Source: Iodidimonas sp. SYSU 1G8 (GTDB lineage Bacteria > Pseudomonadota > Alphaproteobacteria > SMXS01). From it: DNA of 64,000 nucleotides. Numbering within the stretch: position 1 is the stretch's first letter; the number at the start of each line of letters is the position of its first letter. Positions 36,860 through 46,056 of this stretch are shown piece by piece. Location of the stretch: the NCBI RefSeq assembly GCF_039655775.1, contig NZ_JBBYXJ010000001.1, positions 1,178,001-1,242,000 of the forward strand. The letters run 5' to 3'. The notes below the pieces were generated by a model. The model saw nothing but the letters and a program-made list of their open reading frames with translations. It searched no databases and was not told the origin of the DNA. Position numbers and translations under genes: made by a program.

Positions 36860-37495
36860 CTACCGTTCCTGCATGATGGCGGCGACCTGTCCCTGATAGG
36901 AGTTGGCCGCCTCGGACGTGCCGAGCGACGGGTCCTGCGACAATTCCCAGGCGAGGCAGACGCCGGCCGCGAGCAAGGCGGCGACGATCAGCAACGAGAG
37001 CTTCGGCATGGCGTTTTCCTGCGTGAGCCCCCACATCCGGCGGCGTTCGCCATTGGGATGGGTATAGCCGTGCCTGACACGCGCGACAGCCTCGGGAATA
37101 TCGATGCCCAGGGCCGAGCCGCCGAGGAACTCGGCGTAGGAGCGGAGGAAACCTACCGCATAGGTGACCGGCAGTTCCTTGATCTCGCCATGTTCGAGCG
37201 CTTCGACATAATCGGCGCGAAATTTCAGGACCAGGGCGACATCGTCAATGGACAGGCCCCGCGCCTCGCGCGTCTTGCGCAGGCGCTCGCCCAGCTCGAC
37301 GGCCGCGTCCATGGCGGAATGATGACGGCCCTTGATGGAAACCACATTGCTGCGGGCATGACGCACGGGCGGCAGGGCGTCCCCCTGCTCATCCAGGATC
37401 AGGAGTCCCTGCACCGTCTCTTCGACCTCAATTTCCGGCACTGTGTCGGCTTTGTGCACAGACCGCGTCAGCTTTACCACCGAGTTTCGACCCAC
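36860..37495 (-). CDS. Short RodZ-like HTH membrane protein
   Basis: 211 aa. Cytoplasmic RodZ-type HTH (ELGERLRKTREARGLSIDDV, EALEHGEIKELPVTYAVGFL, SYAEFLG), a basic juxtamembrane stretch, one TM helix (PKLSLLIVAALLAAGVCLAW), and only about 30 residues outside. Classical RodZ continues with a periplasmic DUF4115 domain, which is absent here; the 117 bp before ispG are too short to hold it. RodZ links MreB to the cell-wall elongation machinery. The position upstream of ispG is the usual rodZ position. The GTG start at 37495 is tentative; another GTG lies 5 codons in. Confidence 0.75.
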   Translation of the reverse strand: MGRNSVVKLTRSVHKADTVPEIEVEETVQGLLILDEQGDALPPVRHARSNVVSIKGRHHSAMDAAVELGERLRKTREARGLSIDDVALVLKFRADYVEALEHGEIKELPVTYAVGFLRSYAEFLGGSALGIDIPEAVARVRHGYTHPNGERRRMWGLTQENAMPKLSLLIVAALLAAGVCLAWELSQDPSLGTSEAANSYQGQVAAIMQER

Positions 37496-37596
37496 TTTGC
37501 TGGAGCTGTATCCGGGAAATCACAGTCAAGGAGATTCGCTTGCTTCGAGGGTAACGATTCACTGAAGGGCTTTCAACGGCGTTGCAGTGCAAAAAC

Positions 37597-39867
37597 CTAC
37601 AATTCGACGCCGTGGTCGCGGGCGAAATTCGTCAATTTGGTCCGTAGGCTATGGTCAGGGAGAGGCAGCAGCGTCAACAGATACGACCGCAATTTGGCAA
37701 CATCAAGGGTACGGATCATTTCCTTGACCGGGCCGACGGACGCCGGAGTCATGGACAGGCTGCGCAGCCCGATCCCGATGAGCGCCATCGCCTCGACCGT
37801 CTTGCCAGCCGCCTCGCCGCAGAGCGACACGGACACACCGCCCCGCTGCAGCGTGTCGACGATCATGCGCAGGAACGACAGGGCGGCCGGGGACAGGATG
37901 TCATAGCGGTCCGTCAGCATGGTGTTGCCGCGATCGGCGGCAAACAGATACTGCATCAGGTCGTTGCTGCCGATGGACACGAAATCCACGTGCGGGATCA
38001 GGGCATCGAGTTGCCACGCGAGCGCGGGCACCTCCAGCATGGTGCCGACCCAGAGCCGGCCCGGCGGCTCACGCCCGACCCTGACGTGACGCTTCAGCTC
38101 CTTTTCCAGGATCGAGCGGGCGGCGAGGAATTCGGACACATCCGATACCAGCGGGAACATCACCCGCAGGTCCCGCCCCGCGGTGGCGGCGAGCAGGGCG
38201 CGTAACTGGTAGCGCAGCAGAGCCGGACGATCGAGGCCCATGCGGATCGCCCGCCATCCCAGCGCCGGATTCTCTTCCTTCGGCCGTTCCAGAAAGGGAA
38301 CGACCTTGTCGCTGCCGATATCGAGTGTCCTGAACACCACCGGCTTGTCGCCAGCGGCGTCGAGAACCCGGGAGTAGAGTTCACGCTGCGCCTCGTGGCG
38401 CGGAAAGGTCGAGCCGACCATGAACTGGAATTCGGTGCGGAACAGGCCGATCCCATGAGCCCCCGTGTCCGACAGGTGCGGCAGATCGACGAGAAGGCCC
38501 GCATTCATGTGCAGGCCGATCTCGACGCCATCCTTGGTGATGGCCGGGAGATCGCGGTGTTCGGCATAGGCGGCGCGGCGGCGCTCGCGAAGAGCCAGCG
38601 CTTCCTCGTAGAGGTCCACGACGTCCTGGGTCGGCAGCAGGAAGACCTGGGCGGTCATGGCATCGACGATGATCTGGTCACCCGGGTCGACGAGGCCGAC
38701 GATGCCTTCGACCTGTCCGATCACCGGAATGCCCAGCGCCTTGGCGATGATCGCCACATGGGCGCTCGGGGTGCCTTCGGCGAGGATGACGCCGCGCAGC
38801 CGGGCGCGGTCGTAATCCAGCAATTCGGTGGGCCCGAGATTGCGGGCGACGACGACCGTCTGCTCGGGGAGATCGATGACACCGCCCTGATCGAGGCCCA
38901 TCAGGTGACGGATCAGCCGATTGGCCAGATCGTCCAGATCGCTCAGGCGCTCGCGCAGGTACGGGTCGTTGATCTTGGCCATGCGGACGCGGTTGTCGAC
39001 CTGGACGCGCTGAACGGCGGCCTCGGCCGTCAGACCGCCCCGAATGCCGTCGCGAATTTTTTCGACCCAGCCGCGATCATTGGCGAACATGCGATAGGTC
39101 TCGAGCACGTCGAAATGATCGCCCTCGATGCCCAGATCCGCCCGTTCGAGCAAATTGTCCAGCGACGAGCGTAGCGAGCTGAGCGCTTCATCCAGCCGCA
39201 CCAATTCGATCGCCTCGTCCTCGGCGATGAGACGAGTCACCTGAACGCGTGGCTCGTGCAGCACGACCTGGCCGATGGCGATGCCTTCCGCCATCGTGAC
39301 GCCATCGATCTTGGGCGGATGGCCCTGGGCAAAGGTGCCCTCGTGGACCTCGCTCGGGTCGATCAGTTCGCCGGAGCCGACCAGTTCGGCCAGCACCATG
39401 GCGACGGTCTGGAGCGCCTCGGTCTCTTCCTCGGTATACAGCCGCTGGGTGACGTTCTGCACGGCGAGAACGCCGAGGACACGGCCGCCCCGGATGACGG
39501 GCACGCCCATCAGCGAATGGTAGATGTCCTCGCCGGTTTCGGGCCGGTAAGCGAAATTGGGATGAGATTGCGCATCGGCCAGATTGAGCGGGGCGCCGCG
39601 CGCGGCGATTTCGCCGATCAGACCCTCGCCGACCCGCAGATTGGTCTTGTGCACCGCCTCGGCCTTCAGGCCGACGGTGGCGAACAGCTCGAGGATATCG
39701 CCGGCGCGCACCAGATAGATGGAGCACACCTCGGCGACCATGTTGTTGGCGATCACCCGCACCATCTGGTCCAGCTTTTCCTGCGGCGGCTGCGGCGAGG
39801 CCATGACCTCGCGCATGCGCCTGAGCAGAAGCCTCGGGCCAGCGGGATTGACGGGTGTTGGGGCCAT
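37597..39867 (-). CDS. ptsP: Phosphoenolpyruvate--protein phosphotransferase PtsP (EI-Ntr)
   Basis: 756 aa. N-terminal GAF domain (about 15-165: VCSIYLVRAGDILELFATVG, RVGEGLIGEIAARGAPLNLA, YHSLMGVPVIRGGRVLGVLA), then enzyme I. The phosphoryl His370 is in GTPSAHVAIIAKALGIPVIG, a slight variant of the usual TSHxAI. The PEP-binding barrel has LFRTEFQFMVG, LDIGSDKVVPFL and active-site Cys in SLCGEAAGKTVEAM. It starts the nitrogen PTS relay to NPr and EIIA-Ntr, sensing glutamine through GAF. Partner genes are not in the window. It lies 4 bp after the flavin oxidoreductase gene. Confidence 0.94.
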   Translation of the reverse strand: MAPTPVNPAGPRLLLRRMREVMASPQPPQEKLDQMVRVIANNMVAEVCSIYLVRAGDILELFATVGLKAEAVHKTNLRVGEGLIGEIAARGAPLNLADAQSHPNFAYRPETGEDIYHSLMGVPVIRGGRVLGVLAVQNVTQRLYTEEETEALQTVAMVLAELVGSGELIDPSEVHEGTFAQGHPPKIDGVTMAEGIAIGQVVLHEPRVQVTRLIAEDEAIELVRLDEALSSLRSSLDNLLERADLGIEGDHFDVLETYRMFANDRGWVEKIRDGIRGGLTAEAAVQRVQVDNRVRMAKINDPYLRERLSDLDDLANRLIRHLMGLDQGGVIDLPEQTVVVARNLGPTELLDYDRARLRGVILAEGTPSAHVAIIAKALGIPVIGQVEGIVGLVDPGDQIIVDAMTAQVFLLPTQDVVDLYEEALALRERRRAAYAEHRDLPAITKDGVEIGLHMNAGLLVDLPHLSDTGAHGIGLFRTEFQFMVGSTFPRHEAQRELYSRVLDAAGDKPVVFRTLDIGSDKVVPFLERPKEENPALGWRAIRMGLDRPALLRYQLRALLAATAGRDLRVMFPLVSDVSEFLAARSILEKELKRHVRVGREPPGRLWVGTMLEVPALAWQLDALIPHVDFVSIGSNDLMQYLFAADRGNTMLTDRYDILSPAALSFLRMIVDTLQRGGVSVSLCGEAAGKTVEAMALIGIGLRSLSMTPASVGPVKEMIRTLDVAKLRSYLLTLLPLPDHSLRTKLTNFARDHGVEL

Positions 39868-39871
39868 CGCG

Positions 39872-40888
39872 CTACCTGCCCGCCAGCGCGGCGGCAGCCT
39901 GATCAACCAGTTCAGCGATGATGTCGGCGGTCGGCTGCTCGGCGGTCACCATGCCGACGCTCTGACCCGCCATCAGCGAGCCATGTTCGACATCGCCCTC
40001 GATAACGGCCCGGCGCAACGCGCCGGCCCAGAAATGTTCGATCTCCAGCTGCGCCGCCTGCTGGTCGATCTGACCCGCCTGGAAGCGGGCCACCAGCTCG
40101 CGCTGCGTGTCCATGAACGCCTCGGTCGCCGCGTTGGCCAGCGCGCGCACCGGGATCACCGGAAAACGCTTGTCGACCTGCACCGAAGGCATGGCGTCAC
40201 GCGCGTTGGCGCGGATGAATGCCTTCTTGAAGGCGGGATGAGCGATGGACTCGGTCGCGCAGACGAATCGCGTGCCGAGCTGCACGCCGCTGGCACCCAG
40301 TTCAAGATACATGGCGATCGCCTCGCCGCGGCCGATGCCGCCCGCCACGAAGACCGGGACATCGCGGATATGAGGCAGGATCTCCTGGGCCAGAACCGCC
40401 GTGCTGACCGGACCGATATGACCGCCAGCCTCGCTGCCCTCGATCACGAGGGCGTCGACGCCGCTGCGCACCAGTTTCTTGGCCAGTCCAAGCGCCGGGG
40501 TGAAGCAGATCAGCCTGGCGCCATAGGCCTTGACGGCATCGATCGCCTTGCCCGGCGGCAGGCCGCCGGCCAGCACCACGTGCCCAACCTCTCGCTCCCG
40601 GCAGACGGCGATCAGATCCTCCAGATCCGGATGCATCGTGATCAGGTTCACACCGAACGGCTGGTCCGTCAAAGCGCGTGTCGCGCGGATCTCCATGTCG
40701 AGCAGATCAGGACTCATCGACCCGCAGGCGATGACGCCGAAGCCACCGGCATTGGAAATGGACGAGACAAGATTGCGCTCGGACACCCAGGTCATCGCGC
40801 CGCCAAGAATGGCGTGGCGCGTGCCGAGGAATTCGCACCCCCGGCGCCACAGCTCGTCGAGACGTGCCCTCCCCCGCTGGTCTGTCAT
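39872..40888 (-). CDS. Nitronate monooxygenase / FabK-like flavin oxidoreductase
   Basis: 338 aa FMN-dependent TIM-barrel protein of the 2-nitropropane dioxygenase family: ILGGAMTWVSERNLVSSISN, AGGFGVIACGSM, QPFGVNLITMHPD, the FMN phosphate-site LVIEGSEAGGHIGP, and VPVFVAGGIGRGEAIAMYLE with GVQLGTRFVCATES. Such enzymes oxidise nitronates or reduce enoyl thioesters; the sequence alone does not decide. It lies between lysC and ptsP with 4-bp gaps on both sides, so it is surely co-transcribed with them. Confidence 0.85.
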   Translation of the reverse strand: MTDQRGRARLDELWRRGCEFLGTRHAILGGAMTWVSERNLVSSISNAGGFGVIACGSMSPDLLDMEIRATRALTDQPFGVNLITMHPDLEDLIAVCREREVGHVVLAGGLPPGKAIDAVKAYGARLICFTPALGLAKKLVRSGVDALVIEGSEAGGHIGPVSTAVLAQEILPHIRDVPVFVAGGIGRGEAIAMYLELGASGVQLGTRFVCATESIAHPAFKKAFIRANARDAMPSVQVDKRFPVIPVRALANAATEAFMDTQRELVARFQAGQIDQQAAQLEIEHFWAGALRRAVIEGDVEHGSLMAGQSVGMVTAEQPTADIIAELVDQAAAALAGR

Positions 40889-40892
40889 GCGA

Positions 40893-42113
40893 TCAGGTCG
40901 CGTCGAGCTGGTAAGCGGAATGCAGGGCCCGCAGCGCCAGTTCGGTGTATTTGGAGGCGATCAGCACACTGATCTTGATCTCCGAGGTGGAGATGACCTG
41001 GATGTTGATGCCTTCATCCGCCAGGGCGGTGAACATGCGGCTGGCGATACCCGCATGACTGCGCATGCCGACGCCGATGACCGACACCTTGACCACATCG
41101 CTGTCGGTGCTGATGGCCCGGTAGTCGAGCTCACCCTGCAGACCCTCGATCACCTTGACCGAGCGGGCGAGGTCGGCGCGCGGCACGGTGAAGGTCAGGT
41201 CGGTGGTCTTGCCGTCGGCCGCCACGTTCTGGACGATCATGTCGACGTTGATGCTGGCTTCGGCCAGCGGTCCGAAGATCGAGGCGGAGACGCCGGGCCT
41301 GTCGGCCACGCCCCTTACCGTGATCTTGGCTTCGTCGCTGGTGTAGGCAATGCCGCTGATATCTGCTTGTTCCACGATCTGATCCTCGTCGACAACCATC
41401 GTGCCGGGTTCATCCGAAAAGCTGGAGCGCACCTGAACGGGCACCTTGAAGCGCATGGCGAGCTCGACCGAACGGGTCTGCAACACCTTCGCGCCCAGAG
41501 ACGCCATCTCCAGCATTTCTTCGTAAGTGATTTTATCGAGCTTGCGGGCCTTGGCAACGATCCGGGGATCGGTGGTGTAGACGCCGTCCACATCGGTGTA
41601 GATGTCGCAGCGATCGGCGTTCAGCGCCGCCGCGAACGCCACCGCGGTCGTATCCGAGCCGCCGCGGCCCAATGTCGTGATGCGACCATCCTGGGCGATG
41701 CCCTGGAAGCCGGCGATGACGGCCACCTGCCCGGCGCTCAGACGCTTCTCCAGTTCGGCCGTCTCGATCTCGAGGATGCGCGCCGAGCCGTGGGCGGACG
41801 ATGTGCGTACCGGTACCTGCCAGCCCAACCAGGAGCGCGCATCGACGCCCATTCCCTGAAGGGTGAGCGCCAGCAAGCCGCTGGTGACCTGTTCGCCCGT
41901 CGCCACGACCGAGTCATATTCCCGGGCGTCGTATATGTTGGATGCTTCGGAAACCCACGCCACCAGCTGGTTGGTGACGCCGGACATGGCCGAAACCACC
42001 ACCACGACCTGGTCGCCGGCGTCGACCGCCCGCTTGACCTTGGTCGCCACGTTGCGGATGCGATCCATATCCGCCACGGAGGTTCCGCCGAATTTTTTGA
42101 CGATCCGCGCCAT
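40893..42113 (-). CDS. lysC: Aspartate kinase
   Basis: 406 aa monofunctional aspartokinase, first step towards lysine, threonine and methionine. N-terminal kinase domain starting ARIVKKFGGTSVADMDRIRN, with TLGRGGSDTTAVAFAAALNA and CDIYTDVDGVYTTDPRIV. Two C-terminal ACT domains (KITVRGVADRPGVSASIF; VKVSVIGVGMRSHAGIASRM) give feedback inhibition, probably by lysine and threonine. The ATG at 42113 was chosen over an upstream start with a non-conserved leader. Divergent from ubiG with 137 bp between. Confidence 0.96.
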   Translation of the reverse strand: MARIVKKFGGTSVADMDRIRNVATKVKRAVDAGDQVVVVVSAMSGVTNQLVAWVSEASNIYDAREYDSVVATGEQVTSGLLALTLQGMGVDARSWLGWQVPVRTSSAHGSARILEIETAELEKRLSAGQVAVIAGFQGIAQDGRITTLGRGGSDTTAVAFAAALNADRCDIYTDVDGVYTTDPRIVAKARKLDKITYEEMLEMASLGAKVLQTRSVELAMRFKVPVQVRSSFSDEPGTMVVDEDQIVEQADISGIAYTSDEAKITVRGVADRPGVSASIFGPLAEASINVDMIVQNVAADGKTTDLTFTVPRADLARSVKVIEGLQGELDYRAISTDSDVVKVSVIGVGMRSHAGIASRMFTALADEGINIQVISTSEIKISVLIASKYTELALRALHSAYQLDAT

Positions 42114-42250
42114 CGTCCCTCGCGTTAGAAGTGATAGTGAGGTGAAGGCCCACATGCGGCTTTACAGGAATGCCGCTTGCCCTCACAAAAGCGGCCCTTA
42201 CATACTCGGTCACCAACGGCAGCGCAAGCAGCGCGGGAAGGCACAATCCC

Positions 42251-43000
42251 TTGTCGGACAGCATCACCACCAGCATCGACGCCGAAGAAGTCGCCCGTTT
42301 CGAGGCCATGGCGGATCTGTGGTGGGACCCGACCGGCCCGTTCAAACCGCTGCACCGGTTCAACCCGGTGCGACTTGAATTCGTGCGCGACACCGCGCTC
42401 GCCCATTGGGGCCGGACGGGCGGATCGCTCCGGCCGCTGAGCGGATTGTCGGCCGTCGACATCGGCTGCGGCGGCGGTCTGATCAGCGAACCCCTGGCGC
42501 GCATGGGCGCCTCGGTCACGGGCATCGACCCGTCCGAGAAGAACATCGGCACGGCGCGTCTTCACGCCTCGCAAACCGGCACTCAGATCGACTACCGCGC
42601 GATGACGGCCGAGGACCTTGCCGCGTCGGGCGCGCGCTTCGACATCGTGCTCAATCTGGAAGTGGTCGAGCACGTCGCCGACGTCGACGGCTTCCTGGCC
42701 GCGTCGGGCATGCTGCTGAAGCCGGGCGGCCTCATGATCTGCGCCACCCTCAACCGGACGATCAAGAGCCTGGCCATGGCCAAGATCGGCGCCGAATACA
42801 TCCTGCGCTGGCTGCCGCGCGGCACCCATGACTGGCGCAAGTTCCTCACGCCGTCCGAACTGGTCGGCTCGCTGCGCCGCGCCGGGCTGTCGGTCACCGC
42901 GCTGCAGGGCGTGACCTACGCGCCCTTGCGGGATTCCTGGTCGCTGAGCCGGGACACGGACGTGAACTACATGGTGGTGGCGGTCAAGCCGGCCGGGTAA
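42251..43000 (+). CDS. ubiG: Ubiquinone O-methyltransferase UbiG
   Basis: 249 aa SAM-dependent methyltransferase that makes both O-methylations of ubiquinone. N-terminal [20 protein letters not shown] followed by [15 protein letters not shown] is diagnostic. SAM motif [20 protein letters not shown], then [15 protein letters not shown] and [20 protein letters not shown], the UbiG membrane-interaction segment. I chose the TTG at 42251, with GGAAGG 8 nt upstream; 27 in-frame residues before it do not look like UbiG. Divergent from lysC, as in many alphaproteobacteria; convergent with DUF1178 (3-bp gap). Confidence 0.93.
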   Translation: MSDSITTSIDAEEVARFEAMADLWWDPTGPFKPLHRFNPVRLEFVRDTALAHWGRTGGSLRPLSGLSAVDIGCGGGLISEPLARMGASVTGIDPSEKNIGTARLHASQTGTQIDYRAMTAEDLAASGARFDIVLNLEVVEHVADVDGFLAASGMLLKPGGLMICATLNRTIKSLAMAKIGAEYILRWLPRGTHDWRKFLTPSELVGSLRRAGLSVTALQGVTYAPLRDSWSLSRDTDVNYMVVAVKPAG

Positions 43001-43003
43001 GAC

Positions 43004-43429
43004 TCAGGCGTCGTCGCGAACCCACGGGATCGCCACCACGTCGATCCCCTCCTCCTGCAGCTCATGCGCTTCGTCCGGCGTGGTTTCGCCGTAGATGCCG
43101 CGCTTGTCCGTCTCTCCGTAGTGCATCTTGCGCGCCTCGGCGGCGAACGCGTCGCCCACATAGTCGCAATTCGACTCCACGTGGCGGCGTACCTCAAGAA
43201 CCATGCGCCGGATCTCGGCCTTCATCCGCGCCTCGCTCATGGGCGCGGCGGCGTCGCGGCGGCGCACGGCGATATTCGGCGCCATGATCGCCTTGCCCAC
43301 ATCGCTGCCCATGCAGAACGGACATTCGATCACACCGGCGGCGGCCTGATCGTCATAGGCGGCACTGTCGGCGAACCAGCCTTCGAACTGGTGGTCGCAG
43401 CCACGGCACTTGAGTTCGTACTTGATCAT
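43004..43429 (-). CDS. DUF1178 zinc-ribbon-like protein
   Basis: 141 aa. N-terminal MIKYELKCRGCDHQFEGWF and IECPFCMGSDVGKAIMAPNI supply two CxxC pairs, likely a zinc ribbon. RMVLEVRRHVESNCDYVG with FAAEARKMHYGETDKRGIYG and ATPDEA-like TTPDEAHELQEEGI complete the DUF1178 family pattern. Function unknown, widespread in alphaproteobacteria near ubiG, carbon-nitrogen hydrolase and grxC genes, as here. Confidence 0.88.
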   Translation of the reverse strand: MIKYELKCRGCDHQFEGWFADSAAYDDQAAAGVIECPFCMGSDVGKAIMAPNIAVRRRDAAAPMSEARMKAEIRRMVLEVRRHVESNCDYVGDAFAAEARKMHYGETDKRGIYGETTPDEAHELQEEGIDVVAIPWVRDDA

Positions 43430-43618
43430 GAAACGCTGTCTGGCCTGTCGGACGGATTGCCCGCAGCAACATGTTGGCCCACGCGCCGGATTTCAATGAA
43501 TTGTTTCACGCCGGTGACGCGCCCGGGCGGCGGCGATACCCGCGAAGACCGTTGCCTTCGGACGGCAACCGGCATAGACGCGGTAGCACACCAGCGCAAG
43601 CGACCTGCGGAGACCTTC

Positions 43619-44149
43619 ATGAGCGACGGCCAGTTTTCACGTCCGACGACACCCAGCCCCTGGGTCATGGCCCATGCCGGCCGGATCACGCCGGGCGCGG
43701 ACGTGCTGGATCTTGCCTGCGGCGCCGGACGGCACGCGCGGTTCCTGCTCGAGCAGGGCTTCCGGGTCATGGCGGTGGACATCAACATATCCGGCCTCGA
43801 CGATCTGATCGGCCATCCCGGTCTGGCGACCCTGGAGGCCGATCTGGAAAACGGGCCCTGGCCGCTGGGCAATGCCAGCTTCGGCGCGGTGGTGGTGACC
43901 AATTATCTGTGGCGGCTGCTGTTCCCACGGCTGCGCGACGCCGTGGCGCCCGGCGGCGTGCTGATCTACGAGACCTTCGCCGAGGGCAACGAGGCTTTCG
44001 GCAAGCCGAGCAATCCTGATTTTCTGCTCAAGGAAAACGAGCTAACTGATTGGTTCAGCGACTGGAACGTCATCGCTTATGAACACGTCACCGTTGATCG
44101 CCCCAAACCGGCGGTGGTGCAGCGCATCTGTGCCGTCAGGCCCGCCTAG
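43619..44149 (+). CDS. Class I SAM-dependent methyltransferase
   Basis: 176 aa. Short Rossmann-fold methyltransferase: VLDLACGAGRHARFLLEQGF (motif I), VMAVDINISGLDDL, FGAVVVTNYLWRLLFPRLRD, and AVAPGGVLIYETFAEGNEAF followed by GKPSNPDFLLKENEL, which resembles tellurite-resistance/TehB-like methyltransferases. Substrate unknown. GGAG lies 6 nt before the ATG. The 189 bp between it and DUF1178 hold no further gene, only a small GTTGCC/GGCAAC hairpin near 43549. Ends overlap the nitrilase gene by 4 bp, convergent. Confidence 0.8.
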   Translation: MSDGQFSRPTTPSPWVMAHAGRITPGADVLDLACGAGRHARFLLEQGFRVMAVDINISGLDDLIGHPGLATLEADLENGPWPLGNASFGAVVVTNYLWRLLFPRLRDAVAPGGVLIYETFAEGNEAFGKPSNPDFLLKENELTDWFSDWNVIAYEHVTVDRPKPAVVQRICAVRPA

Positions 44150-44970
44150 GCGGCGCCATACTCCCTGTCGTGCAGGAGCGAGGGCACGCGGCCGCGGGCT
44201 TCGCGGACCTTGGCGGGATCGATCCGCGCGCTGATGAAGCCGACCTCCTCGCCGCCATCGGCGATCACCTCGCCCCAAGGATCGATGATCAGGGAATGGC
44301 CATAGGTCTGGCGTCCGTTCTGATGCGTGCCGGTCTGCGCCGCCGCGAACACGAAGCAGCCGCTTTCGATCGCACGGGCACGAAGCAGCACGTGCCAATG
44401 GGCCTCGCCGGTGACCTTGGTGAAGGCAGCCGGAACACACAGGAAATCCGCGCCAGCCTTGGCGAGCGCACGGTAGAGATGGGGAAAGCGGAGATCGTAG
44501 CAGATCGAAAGCCCGAGCCGGCCCCAGGGCAGGTCGGCCACCACCGCGCGGTCGCCGGGCTGATAGTTCTTGGATTCCCGGTAGGTCTCGCCGTTGGGCA
44601 GATCCACGTCGAACATGTGGATCTTGTCGTAGGTCGCCGTCACCGTGCCTGACGGATCGATGAGGAACGACCGGTTGGCGATCTTGGTGTCGGAGAGCCT
44701 GATCGGCAGCGAGCCGGTATGAAGCCAGATGTCAAGTTCCGCAGCCAAGTCCCTGAAAGCCTTGAGGGCTTCGTCGTCCTCCTGCGGCTTGACCTGTTCG
44801 AAAACAAGCGCCGAGCGGGTTTCCATGAGGGACACGACCTCGGGCAGCATCACCAGATCCGCACCGGCGCCGTGCGCGGCGCGGATCAGATTGCTGACCG
44901 TGACCACGTTCGGCCTGATCTGGTTGCCCGAATTGGTCTGAACCAGGGCGACGTTGAAGGGCGAGTCCAT
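44146..44970 (-). CDS. Carbon-nitrogen hydrolase (Nit1-like, probable deaminated-glutathione amidase)
   Basis: 274 aa nitrilase-superfamily enzyme. The catalytic triad is intact: Glu44 in DLVMLPEVVSLMET, Lys116 in YDKIHMFDVDLP and Cys157 in LSICYDLRFPHLYRAL. The DKIHMFDVD and SICYDLRFP context matches the Nit1 group, which repairs deaminated glutathione; omega-amidase is the alternative. The ATG at 44970 overlaps the grxC stop by one base (TGATG), so translation is coupled with glutaredoxin, consistent with a glutathione-linked role. Confidence 0.88.
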   Translation of the reverse strand: MDSPFNVALVQTNSGNQIRPNVVTVSNLIRAAHGAGADLVMLPEVVSLMETRSALVFEQVKPQEDDEALKAFRDLAAELDIWLHTGSLPIRLSDTKIANRSFLIDPSGTVTATYDKIHMFDVDLPNGETYRESKNYQPGDRAVVADLPWGRLGLSICYDLRFPHLYRALAKAGADFLCVPAAFTKVTGEAHWHVLLRARAIESGCFVFAAAQTGTHQNGRQTYGHSLIIDPWGEVIADGGEEVGFISARIDPAKVREARGRVPSLLHDREYGAA

Positions 44971-45227
44971 CACGCCGCCAGCATCTTGTCGAGATCGCCG
45001 CGGGCGTCCAACTCGTACAGATCGTCGCAGCCGCCGACATGCGCGCCGTTGATGAAAATCTGCGGCACCGTATAGCGTCCGCTCGCCTTGGCCTGCATCT
45101 CTTCCCGCAATTCTGGATTCATGTCGACGCCGATCTCATTGAAATCAACGCCTTTTTCCTTCAGCAGTCGCTTCGCGCGGGCACAGTAGCCGCAGAATGC
45201 GGAGGTGTAGATGACGACATCGGCCAT
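44970..45227 (-). CDS. grxC: Glutaredoxin 3 (dithiol)
   Basis: 85 aa, complete thioredoxin-fold glutaredoxin. Active site CGYC (Cys12-Cys15) in YTSAFCGYCARAKRLL, glutathione-binding TVPQIFINGAHVGGCDDL with the cis-Pro and GG. Reduces disulfides and glutathionylated proteins in the cytoplasm, and can serve ribonucleotide reductase and some arsenate reductases. Followed without gap by the Nit1-like hydrolase; comF lies upstream on the same strand. Confidence 0.95.
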   Translation of the reverse strand: MADVVIYTSAFCGYCARAKRLLKEKGVDFNEIGVDMNPELREEMQAKASGRYTVPQIFINGAHVGGCDDLYELDARGDLDKMLAA

Positions 45228-45253
45228 GATCGATCTCCTGTTCGGTGACTTTT

Positions 45254-46003
45254 CTATACAGCCGCCCTGTCCGGTAACGCAACACGCGCCAGCGTCAGGA
45301 CGTCGACCCGTAACGCGCCAGCCTTGCGCAGGGTTCGCGCGCAGTGATCGACCGTGGCGCCCGTGGTGAGGACGTCGTCGACCAGCAGAATACGCTTGCC
45401 GGACACACCGTCGAGATGGCGCGCGGCCACCGCGAAGGCACCGCGCACGTTGCGGCCCCGCTCCTTCCGGCCCAGCGCACCCTGGCTCGGGGTTCGCCGG
45501 GTGCGCACCAGGAGGTCGGGGATGAATTCCCGGTGATCCGAGGCGGCGATCAGCCGCGCCAGAATGGCGGACTGGTTATACCGGCGCATGAGAAGCCGAC
45601 TCCAATGCAACGGAACCGGACAAATGATATCAACGTCTTGCAGAAGAGTACTCCCACTTCGCCTCATCCATCTCGCGAAGGCCGCCGCCGGATCCAGTCG
45701 GTCGCCATGTTTGAATTTCAGGATCAGTCCACGGCTGAACTCGTCATAGAGCATCACCGATCTTGCCCGCTCGAAGGCGGGGCGCTCGGTGAGACATGGC
45801 AGGCACAGGGTCTCGGGCCCGCTGTCGACTTCCAGGGGCAGGCCGCAACACGCGCAGCACGGCTCGGCGATGAAGCGGATGCGCGACCAGCAGGCGCCGC
45901 AAAGATGGGCATGCTCCTGCACCGTCGCGCCGCACGATGGGCACTGGGGCGGAAAGACCGCGTCCACCAGATGCCGCCCGATACTGGAAATCGCCCCCAA
46001 CAT
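45254..46003 (-). CDS. comF: ComF-family phosphoribosyltransferase-like protein
   Basis: 249 aa. N-terminal Cys-rich zinc-like region (FPPQCPSCGATVQEHAHLCG, EPCCACCGLPLEV, LCLPCLTERP) and a PRTase domain with the PRPP loop RILLVDDVLTTGATVDHCAR. Also YNQSAILARLIA and RTRRTPSQGALGRKERGRNV, common to the ComF/GntX family. In naturally competent bacteria ComF helps DNA uptake, but in alphaproteobacteria its role is unproven. Divergent from the methyltransferase at 46057, an arrangement common in the class. Confidence 0.88.
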   Translation of the reverse strand: MLGAISSIGRHLVDAVFPPQCPSCGATVQEHAHLCGACWSRIRFIAEPCCACCGLPLEVDSGPETLCLPCLTERPAFERARSVMLYDEFSRGLILKFKHGDRLDPAAAFARWMRRSGSTLLQDVDIICPVPLHWSRLLMRRYNQSAILARLIAASDHREFIPDLLVRTRRTPSQGALGRKERGRNVRGAFAVAARHLDGVSGKRILLVDDVLTTGATVDHCARTLRKAGALRVDVLTLARVALPDRAAV

Positions 46004-46056
46004 CAGGAAACTCTATCAGACTTTGCCGCGGCCGGAAGGCGTGCCATATAGCCCGG

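Noticed and set aside
43064-43618. N-terminal extension of the methyltransferase at 43619
   Set aside because: It runs antisense through DUF1178; the ATG at 43619 has a good Shine-Dalgarno and a normal protein start.
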